A stretch of DNA of 64,000 nt from Antilocapra americana (taxonomy: Eukaryota > Chordata > Mammalia > Artiodactyla > Antilocapridae). A model generated the notes under the pieces. The model did no database searches, was not told the DNA's origin, and worked only from the letters and a program-made list of their open reading frames with translations. Within the stretch, counting starts at the first letter, position 1. Each line of letters starts with the position of its first letter. The translations under genes and the position numbers were made by a program. Shown one piece after another: positions 55,728 through 64,000 of this stretch. The stretch spans positions 1,487,658 to 1,551,657 of the forward strand of contig ML664161.1 in the NCBI GenBank assembly GCA_007570785.1. The letters run 5' to 3'.

Positions 55728-56265
55728 CTAAAATGCTTAGATGAAACGTAATAATAGAGCCTATGTGTAATAATATATAAAATAATATAATAGTACATGG
55801 CTGAACTCAGAACCTCAGAAAAAAAATTATACATTTTTTCATAACATCAGTATATTTATCATAGATAAAAAAAGTAAAAACTCCAACACAACTGTTATTA
55901 TTGGCATGCACTTTTCCACACAAGTGCATTTATCCCCAGAATGTACATGCATATTTATTTTTTGACCCAAAAGAAGATTAATATCATAACTGCTTCCTAT
56001 TAAACTTGGAGGCTTTAGAAAGCAATAAAAATCTGTTACCTTCAGGTAAGATCGGATGGTTAAGGGACCATGTTGGTGAAGTTTAAGCCCAGTCTCCATT
56101 CATATGAAGACATAAGTTTTTCCATGATCATATGCTATGCAAAGTATTTTAATCATTCATAATATGCACATAGTACTAGACAGAATGAAATTAAATTCCT
56201 AAATTTTAGTCTTGTTCAAATAATTAGGAAACTTGTTCACCTAACCAAGTGCTTTAGGGAACTCC
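55728..56265. other. Unassigned AT-rich sequence
   Basis: The minus-strand open frame at 56099-55839 has no recognisable domain. Confidence 0.5.
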
Positions 56266-56350
56266 ACATATCTTCTTCAATCCCCTTTTTCCTACTATGT
56301 AAAATGAGGAGGTTGGATTAATGATCAAGTACCTAGGAATTCCACTGGCA
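56266..56350 (+). mobile_element. MIR-type SINE fragment
   Basis: TCTTCTTCAATCCCCTTTTT, TACTATGTAAAATGAGGAGG and TTGGATTAATGATCAAGTAC fit the MIR 3' region (CTGTAAAATGAGG-like block, then a GATCTC-like block). Confidence 0.5.
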
Positions 56351-56429
56351 TATGAAATTAACATTTCTCATGACACTCAGTATGTTGCATCTCTTAGTAT
56401 ACGCATCTGTATAGGTTTATTACTTCTTC

Positions 56430-56555
56430 TAAGTTCAATGCACAACCTTCCTGTATCTATTTCATCTTCATATTTGCCATAGACTCAATTCTAGACCTTC
56501 TGCAATTGCTCAGTGAGTACTTGTGGAATGAACAAATGGCTCTCTTTAGTGTCAA
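56430..56555 (+). mobile_element. L2 LINE 3' tip
   Basis: The end GCTCAGTGAGTACTTGTGGA and ATGAACAAATGG match the L2 tail (a CTCAATAAATACTTGTTGAATGAA-like block). Confidence 0.5.
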
Positions 56556-57053
56556 ATACTTTGCTAGAATTCTGAATAAGAATGTAGATAAATCAGCATG
56601 GCTCTAACTAATTTCAAAACAAATGATGTTAGTGAAGAGTTGCCTTTGACAAACAGTATCTGTCTAGAATAGTCAAGGCTGTTCAGCTAGACTTTATATA
56701 CTTGCATGAGATTCTTTCAAATGTACTTGCCTGTTTATATCTTTTTAGTATCTGCATTTCAAGAGGACAGTTCCTTTGGCATTAGGTAACTGAGTACAGA
56801 TTTTATTTGTATTTTTATACAGAATAAGTAAAGTACTCAACAAATCAGCTTTAATACAAAAAGAAATAAATTTTTAAAAAGTCCTTTTCTATCTAACCAT
56901 TTCCCAATAGAGACTTGATTATTCCTTTAGCCTAAATAAATGAATGCTTTCCCAGTTAACCTGACTTTTATGGAGTAAGGTTGAAGATATACCTATTTAC
57001 ATGTTAATATAATACATTATACAAACAAAGAAGGAGTCAATGTTAATTCTAGC
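56556..57053. other. Unassigned AT-rich sequence
   Basis: Nothing recognised. Confidence 0.5.
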
Positions 57054-57331
57054 TGGACTTCCCTGATGGTCCAGTGGTTAAGAATTTACCTGCCAATTCA
57101 GGGAACACAGGTTCGATTCCTGGTCTGGGAAGATCCCACATGCCACAGAACAACTAAATCCATGTGCCCGACTACTGAGCCCATGTACCTAGAACCTGTG
57201 CTCCACAACAAGAAAAGCCACCACAATGAGAAGCTCCCATTCACAACAACTAGAAAGCCTGTGCATGGCAAAGATCCAGCACAGACAAAATACATAACTA
57301 TAATAATAATAATTAATTAAAAAAAACCCAG
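57054..57331 (+). mobile_element. CHR-type SINE
   Basis: Head GACTTCCCTGATGGTCCAGT with B box GGTTCGATTCCTGG, body with CTACTGAGCCCATGTACCTA and CACAACAAGAAAAGCCACCA, and an A/T-rich tail (AATAATAATAATTAATTAAA). Confidence 0.9.
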
Positions 57332-59110
57332 ATAACATGAGTTAAACACATTCCAGAGATCCTCAGACAATTAAGCACAATAGAATAGGGGGATGATGGA
57401 GGTTCTGCACAGCAGATGATAGAGAATTCTTATTCCAATTACCACTAAAATCCCCACTGTAAATTCTGTCAAATATTTGAGCTATTTGGCTTGGTAGCAG
57501 CTACTGACTTGAGTTTCAATTAGCAGGACATCTATCATTTGGGGTTCTCACATTCAGAATTTCAATCTAGAACACTATTTACCAAGGAAGGCAAGGCTAG
57601 TGGCGATTAAATTCAGGAGTGGTGACTGAAATCCAGAAGAAGGAAAGAAACTATGAACTTAATTTAGAAAGTAAAATGTTATATTTGTTACCAAAATCAT
57701 TCACACCTGCAACTCATTTATGCAGCAATATACCTGTCACAGAATCTATTGCCAAATTAGAAGTTAATAACTGTTTTTTAACTCATTTATCCCCTTTCTG
57801 AAAAACAAATTAACAAAGTCCTACATTCTCAATTTGTTTTACTAGAATTTATATAATTGTTCATATCGTTGCCCAATGAAACCTACCTGTATTAAAGTAA
57901 CTATTTGAGTTTAAATTTTGAATATGTTTACTTTAACTTTCATAAACAGGTAGTCATTTTTCTTTACCAAGCTAGTTTACAGGATGCAATTAGAAATAAA
58001 GTACATTTTGAAGTTAAGAGACTTTAGTTCATATAGAGCACAATAACTATCTGTAATCTTATGCAATTTATCTGAAATGTGAAGCTGCTCTATTTTGGAG
58101 CCATATAAGAGAATAATATATGGCTATTGACAAACTTAATAACTAACTTAGAGTTGGCACTTAAAATATTGTTTTCATGCCACAGTCCATGAAATATCTC
58201 TCTGTATAGAATTATGTTAAATAAATTTGCTTTAAAGTTTGCTTTAAACTTGCAAGATATGGCAAGTTCTGTTCCCCAAGTAGCCAACTTTGAGACAGAG
58301 ATGAAAAGTAAGTTTATTAGGAATTTCTTCAGATCAACAGATTTGGAAAGGAGGAAAAGAAATAAGATTGAATAGAGTCATGTATATCTGTCTTCAGTAC
58401 CACAGTTAATCCCATGTGGAGTTTACAACTGATATAAATCCTTTGTAATTGCCAAGTATTTTGGTGAGGAGGCTGACCAAAATATTGGATACCAGCTGCC
58501 TCTTGGAAGGTAGTATGACCCTAAGTGAAGCTGTTCTTTCAAGCCCAGAGCAATTTACAGAGAGGTCTCTAAACTGGCAAAACTCCCCACAGCTAGGAAA
58601 ATAAATCCTATAATCCCAAAGGGAAACTTAGTTGGTGTATAACATTAGTACATTGAGAGATAGTAATTAAAAAGCAAACCTCTAAAGTCAAAATATTTGG
58701 GTTTACATGGTTTATCATGTATGCGAGAAAGCAGTTAAGGGTATTAGAATCTAGATTCTACATGATACTCTGAAGAATTGGAACTCAGACCTCAGAGGAA
58801 GTGCTGATTTTCAAGGAGACTGGAGGAAGGACACACAGAGCTATATCCAAAACTCTAAAAGGGATGCTGCACCCAGTTGGTACTGTCCTCAAGAATTGAG
58901 AGGAGGGACAGACATCATGGAGCTAAGGCTTGAACAGGGCTGGATTGGTTCAGGTACATCCAAGGAAGCATAATAGAACTGCTGCTCAAAGAGCAAGGGC
59001 AAGCACCCGACTAGAGACTGGAACCAACTGCTACTGCAAGGATGAAGCGTGATTGTTGGAGTAATATAGACTGGATGGCTAGCAAACAGAAGAACCAAGT
59101 TCTTTTACCC
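57332..59110. other. Unassigned intergenic sequence
   Basis: About 1.8 kb. The stretch 58750-59100 is GC-richer and could be an unrecognised LTR remnant, but no boundary or signal supports this. Open frames show no domain. Confidence 0.45.
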
Positions 59111-59119
59111 TGTCCTCCA

Positions 59120-59470
59120 GCATCTCCCAGTGTAGGGAGTGGCAAACTACAGCCCATGAGCCAAATCTCATCTGCCTTGTGCTTTCGTTTTTCGTAGTCT
59201 GTGAGTTAGTTTTCTTTTACATTTTTTAAAGCTAAAAAAAAAAAAAATGATGACAGGTAAAAATTATATATAATTCAAACTTCAGTGCCCATGAAGTTTC
59301 ACTGTAATACATCCATGCTCATTTGTTTGATTATTTTCTATAGGTGCATATTTTCTATGGGTGCTATAGAAATGGAGTTAAATAGATACACCTAAAAGCA
59401 AATCACCCAAAAACACTAAATTATTTATTGTGCAGCCATTTCAAATAAAAGTTGTTGACTCCTTTTCTAT
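59120..59470 (+). mobile_element. hAT (Charlie-like) DNA transposon fossil
   Basis: Left end GGGAGTGGCAAACTACAGCC and CATGAGCCAAATCTCATCTG; right end GCCATTTCAAATAAAAGTTG, TTGACTCC. The termini GGAGTGGCAAAC and GTTGTTGACTCC are imperfect inverted repeats. Internal TCATTTGTTTGATTATTTTC and TATGGGTGCTATAGAAATGG are typical of this group. Non-autonomous. Confidence 0.6.
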
Positions 59471-60259
59471 TACTCCCTGTTGGCAAGGGAGAAATGTCTA
59501 TAGAGTTCTAGCCTCAAGAATACTACAAGGCAGACTATTAATGGGTACCTTTGGGACTAAGAGATGGTAGTTCAGTGCCTAGCAGAGTTGGTTTTCTATA
59601 CACATTGTGTTTTAAAATCAATAAGTTTCTCCAGTAAGTGTCAAAGTGTGTAATCATTGGATAAAATGGTCATAATATTGACTGCTTCGCTGGTTTCTTT
59701 AGTCCCTGCTGCCCCAATTTCAGCCTTTCTTCCTTTTTCTCTCCAGTTCTCTTTCTTAATATTTTTCAATTTAAAAACTTTTGTAGCTTATGACTGTTTT
59801 CTTTTCTTAGCCCTGTTATCTATTCTGTTATTTTCTTTCTCTCATTCAAATGTTTCCAGATCTCTCATACTTTGGGAACTGTGGAGTTTCTTATCTGACA
59901 CTCTTTCTGAACACAAACCAAAACAGACTTTGTCCAAACAGCATGTATCTGAGAAGTTATTTATAACACACCAAGGTCATACTGCTTTCCATGTGATCTT
60001 ACTCTAGGTGGTTTGGTAGACAACAGCAAACAGTTGTAAAATGCCCTAATAGATCTCTGATGGATATCATGGGCCTTGCATATGACGTGGGGAGACTTAG
60101 GGTCTTCTGTCTAGTATCCATTTTGATCTGTTTATGTGAACAAGAGCCTGAAGTGAACAAATCTTCCAGTAATCTCTAAAGTTTTAGTTATAAACTTTCC
60201 CCTCTACCCAAACTCTGTAAGAATAGGTATAGAGATGTATTTTTAACCTATTTCCCACC
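59471..60259. other. Unassigned sequence with one longer open frame
   Basis: The frame 59657-60007 (116 codons, TTG first, ATG at 59666) is hydrophobic and Leu/Phe/Ser-rich. It has no family I recognise, lacks flanking gene features, and pyrimidine-rich DNA produces such frames by chance. Not called as a gene. Confidence 0.5.
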
Positions 60260-60267
60260 TTGACTGA

Positions 60268-60493
60268 TGGCTTCCCTCATAGCTCAGTTGGTAAAGAATC
60301 TGCCTGCAATGCAGGAGACCCAGGTTCAATCCCTGGGTCAGGAAGATCTCCTGGAGAAGGAAATGGCAGCACACTCCAGTATTCTTGCCTGGAGAATCCC
60401 ATGGACAGAGAAGCCTGGGGGTGGGGGGTGGGGGTTATAGTATATGGAGTCGCAAAGAGCTGGACATGACTTAGAAATTAAACCACCATCACT
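60268..60493 (+). mobile_element. Bov-tA SINE with a G-rich expansion
   Basis: Head GGCTTCCCTCATAGCTCAGT to end CACCATCACT. TTGACTGA at 60260-60267 and 60494-60501 flanks it. A (GGGGGTGG)-type run at 60417-60434 is an extra insertion in the body. Confidence 0.93.
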
Positions 60494-60501
60494 TTGACTG
60501 A

Positions 60502-61131
60502 AATTTGAAGCACTTACTAAGGATCACAGAAGTAAAGATAAAGGCCCTAAAGGAACAGAATTGTCAATTGTGAGATAGAATGTGCCTTTCCTTGAGGGAG
60601 CATGTGAGGGCCAAGCACATGGTAATGGGAATAGGTCACCTCTAACAGTAGGAAAAAGACTTGGATCCACTCAAAATGTACACTAGCAAATATGAAAAGA
60701 TATTGTCCTACCCATAAGAAACTTTAAACTGAGTCCAGAAAAGAGACTGCATTAAACAGAACTTAGACTTAAAAGTTAACATAGAACTATTTTAAATGAA
60801 ATTAAAAAATAATGCCCAAACTTTGAGGTTTTTGATGTTAAGAGAACACGAAAAAGCTACAAGGGCTTAGTTGCATTAATTAACAAATAACAAATCAATG
60901 GCTTTCTTAATTAGTATGAATTATAACTCTATATATTTCTATATATATACTTATCTACTGTGTCTTAAATTTTGGCAGAAAGCGGAACTGTTGCATTTAT
61001 TTCCCTGTCCATTTTAGTTAGTCCCTTGAGAATCCTGAGAAATTCAGCAAAGATTACATTGACAGATCTCATCAAGTCATGCATCCAGTATTTTCTCTTA
61101 ATGTATCTATGCTAGAGAAGAATTCAAATGG
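60502..61131. other. Unassigned intergenic sequence
   Basis: Nothing recognised. Confidence 0.5.
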
Positions 61132-61145
61132 GCATTTTCTTTTTC

Positions 61146-61380
61146 TTTTCTTTTTTTTTTTTTTTAAATTTTCTTTACATTATCGTGTTGGTTTTGCCAT
61201 AGACTGACATAAATCTGCCATGGGTATACATGTATTTCCCTTCCAGACCCCCCTCCCACCTCCCTCCTGATTCCATCTCTCTGAGTCATCCCCGTGCACC
61301 AGCCCTGAGCACCTTGTATCATGCATCAAACCTGGGCTGGCAATTCATTTCACATATGATAATTTACATGTTTCAATGCT
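61146..61380 (-). mobile_element. Bovine-type L1 3' end, reverse orientation
   Basis: T-rich run (poly(A) of the element) at 61141-61163, then TATCGTGTTGGTTTTGCCAT, CTGCCATGGGTATACATGTA, CCTCCCACCTCCCTCCTGAT, the reverse of the bovine L1 3' UTR. The 5'-truncated copy is about 235 bp. GCATTTTCTTTTTC (61132-61145) and GCATTTTACTTTTC (61381-61394) form a target-site duplication. Confidence 0.9.
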
Positions 61381-61394
61381 GCATTTTACTTTTC

Positions 61395-61779
61395 AGAGAA
61401 CTAGTTCTTTCTTGAACTCTTGCTCAGCAAGCCCCAGAACAGATTGATGTTTTGTGTCAACGCAGTGGAGATTATGTGAGAAAGGAGGTTTAAATCAGTC
61501 CTTCAGATACTCAGTTCTTGCGCCATTCAAAAGACTAATATCTAAGGCCAGAATTTTGAAAAAAGAGGATACAAATTAGAAGCTAGATTATAATTCACCA
61601 GAAATCTTTTGGTTTCTGGTTTATCTTTCCTTTCTAAGAAATTCACTGAATATTGTGTTTCTTAATGATGTCAATAACATCCACCACTTCCATTGGTTAA
61701 TATCAGAAAAGACACTTTTACTTATAGAAGTAAACTCTGTTATACATTTTGATATGTAACATCCTGTACTCTTAATGAG
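61395..61779. other. Unassigned sequence
   Basis: Nothing recognised. Confidence 0.5.
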
Positions 61780-61899
61780 CTAAGTTGCTTCAGTCCTGTC
61801 TGACTCTGTAATCCCATGGCCTGTAGCCCATCAAGCTTCTCTGTCCATGGAATTCTCCAGGCAAGAATACTGGAATAGATTGCTATTTCCTTCTCCAGG
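61780..61899 (-). mobile_element. Bov-A monomer
   Basis: AGCTAAGTTGCTTCAGTCCT to GCTATTTCCTTCTCCAGG is a single Bov-A unit in reverse, without the tRNA head. Confidence 0.88.
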
Positions 61900-63238
61900 T
61901 GTACTTTTTAAATATATTTGAATAGGTAACATACTTGTATTCTTAATAATTTGATAGCTATTTCATAAAATGTTCATACTATTGAACTTCTTTAAACCAT
62001 ATTGAAAATTATCACACTGCTACTATTTTTCATGTAGTAAAATTATTTGAGAAAAGTAATTAAAATGCATATGGTGAATATTAGCATGTAAAAAGCATTT
62101 TAAAATAAAAATTATTTTAAATTTATATAAAATGTATTTTATTAATCTTTCTTTGCTTGATTAACTACTACTGTTCAGTCAAAATTTTAGGACAGTTTTA
62201 AGGCAATAGGAAGTCTAAAACAAGGAGGACAAGTAGAAAACATAGTCTCTACTCTTAGGAAGCCCAAATTCTAGTTAAATAGTATCATAGTCCACAATTT
62301 AAAGAAATAGAACATAGGAACATCATTACCTGGGGAAAAAACAATTTACACAAAGAGTTTACAAAGTTGGCCTAAAAATGAGATAAGAAAGTGAGTAGGA
62401 GATATTACCAAAACAGTCTGGCAGCATGTGTCTTAGAAAGTGAAAGAAAGAAAGAAAGAAAATTAGTAAATTCAAATAGAACATTAAGAAAAACAAGAAA
62501 AAATCTGAGTAGTATTCCAATAGGGTAATCAGTACTATAAGCAAGAGTATCAGGAGGACAATGGTAAAAATTTGAGATTAAATCCCATTCTGCTGAAAAT
62601 ACTGGTCCTATTTTTGAAAACTGTATTAAGCAGCCTCCAAGCAATATAAAATGTTCTGTTTAAAGCATGAAAAATTCTGATAATTAATAATGAAATAAAA
62701 CAAACAACAGAACATTCTTGGTATGTTTAGAATAAAAGTTGAGTTATATTATGAACATCTGGGGCTAGAGAAAGATGACATAGGTAAAAAAGGCAGATAG
62801 AAAAATGTTTTTGCTGAAACACATAACAATGAAAACATACCTGTATTGAATATTCTTTGTTGAATTTACCATTTATGATGCCTTAAAAGGAGTGACTACA
62901 TTACTAATAGAACAGAAAAAATAGATTTATATTTTTCAGAACTTGAAATAGAAAAATATTTTATCCTAATATGCAATATTATAGATTATTACTTGTAAAT
63001 AAGTCATCCCAAGTGGTCAATGAAAGGGAGAAAAAAATGTAATCAAGACAAAATTAATTTTAATTTTTGTCTCTTCTCTTGGAAAAGTAGATTTGTTATT
63101 CATCTGCTAGGTTAAATCTAGAGTACCAACAAGCAGCAATGTATCCTTTGAATTACTTTGTTTTATGTAACTTATATATTTAATGCTATTTTAAAAATAT
63201 TTCTAAATGCTAGAAACACAGATTTTGCATTTAAAGAA
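61900..63238. other. Unassigned AT-rich sequence with (GAAA)n
   Basis: Contains a (GAAA)5 microsatellite at 62442-62461. Minus-strand open frames at 62644-62359 are low-complexity F/L-rich and have no domain. Confidence 0.5.
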
Positions 63239-64000
63239 TCAGCTCAGTCACTCAGTCGTGTCCGATTCTTTACAACCTCATGAACCGCAGGACGCCAGGC
63301 CTCCCTATCCATCACCACCTCCGGAGTCCACCCAAAACTCTTCATATGAAGTGGCCAAAGTAGAGTTTGAGCTTCAACATCAGTCATTCCAATGAATACC
63401 CAGGACTGATCTCCTTTAGGATGAACTGGTTGGATCTCCTTGGAGTCCAAGGGACTCTGAAGAGTCTTCTCCAACAACACAATTCAAAAGCATCAATTCT
63501 TCAGTGCTCAGCTTTCTTCACCGTCCAACTCTCACATCAATACATGACTACTGGAAAAACAATAGCCTTGACAAGACGAACATTTGTTGGCAAAGTAATG
63601 TCTCTGCTTTTCAATATGCTAACTAGGTTGGCCATAACTTTCCTTCCAAGGAATAGGCATCTTTTGATTTCATGGCTTCAATCACTATCTGCAGTGATTT
63701 TAGAGCCCCAAACAATAAAGTCTGACACTTTTTCCACTGTTTCCCCATCTATTTCCCATGAAGTGATGGGACCAGATGCCATGATCTTAGTTTTCTTAAT
63801 GTTGAACCTTAAGCCAACTTTCTCACTCTCCTCTTTCACTTTCATCAAGAAGCTCTTTGGTTCCTCTTCACTTTCTGCCATAAGGGTGGTGTCATCTGCA
63901 TATCTGAGGTTACTGATATTTCTCCTGACAATCTTGATTCCAGCTTGTGCTTCTTCCAGCCAAGCGTTTCTCATGATGTACTCTGCATAGAAGTTAAATA
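63239..64000 (-). mobile_element. BovB LINE with internal deletion, running off the window
   Basis: Reverse-complement BovB from its 3' terminus (CAGCTCAGTCACTCAGTCGT) into the RT. A minus-strand frame 63974-63678 encodes about 98 residues of RT with intact Y-A-D-D at 63902-63891, then continues to a stop. About 110 bp of the 3' part are missing at 63335-63340 compared with the copy at 10076-10564. The 207-codon plus-strand frame at 63367-63990 is its antisense shadow. Confidence 0.93.

Noticed and set aside
59657..60007. 116-codon hydrophobic frame, possible membrane protein
   Set aside because: No recognisable domain, non-ATG first codon, pyrimidine-rich low-complexity DNA, no splice or promoter context.
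63367..63990. Longest open frame in the window (207 codons, plus strand)
   Set aside because: It is the antisense of a BovB reverse transcriptase in reverse orientation. BovB antisense frames are often open because of codon composition.

Overview
The window is mammalian and specifically ruminant (bovid-like) nuclear DNA: AT-rich intergenic sequence built largely from interspersed repeats found together only in this lineage, namely BovB (RTE-type LINE), Bov-tA and Bov-A2 SINEs, CHR-type tRNA-derived SINEs, bovine-type L1 and ruminant ERV LTRs, over an older eutherian layer of MIR, L2, MaLR-type LTRs, Tigger and hAT fossils. I found no intact cellular protein-coding gene, no tRNA or rRNA gene and no CRISPR array. 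Most open frames of 60-200 codons are chance frames or antisense shadows of BovB, L1 and SINE copies. Repeat identities come from recognition of conserved sequence, not from a database search.

Layout. 1-2937: the 3' part of an L1. 3158-13640: a decayed gamma-like (class I) endogenous retrovirus on the + strand (gag/pro remnants, RT, RNase H, integrase, polypurine tract, 3' LTR, no env), broken up by two large BovB pieces, an L1 that itself carries a BovB and a Bov-A2, and several SINE pieces. 14349-14966: a solo LTR with a flanking 6-bp repeat. 16013-18440: a two-unit Bov-tA in one target-site duplication, a TA-rich microsatellite, then the 5' portion of a BovB element including start of its endonuclease, followed by an LTR fragment. 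18666-26309: CHR SINEs, Bov-tA copies and a cluster of LTRs, including a 1.1-kb one. 27325-38092: BovB, Tigger-type fossils, another LTR, a MaLR-type LTR, MIRs and an L2. 38859-39473: a processed pseudogene of thymosin beta-4 (TMSB4X-type) on the minus strand. 40271-47644: a nearly complete 7.4-kb bovine-type L1 with 5' UTR, ORF1, ORF2 and matching target-site duplications, interrupted by a 40-bp BovB tip and a small poly(A)-tailed insert that looks like a retrocopied transcript end. 47661-64000: SINEs, a BovB with an intact YADD motif, an L1 with a 5' inversion, further LTR and DNA-transposon fossils, a short L1 3' end and a BovB running off the window.

These elements share one machinery. 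L1-type reverse transcriptase explains the L1s, the pseudogene and probably CHR-type SINEs with A-rich tails; BovB supplies the machinery thought to mobilise Bov-tA/Bov-A2, whose 3' ends match its own. All autonomous copies here are truncated or mutated and look inactive. I did not find a new biological system. The most informative items are the nested insertion record, the unidentified poly(A)-tailed insert in the L1, the BovB copies lacking 3' ends, and the pseudogene.
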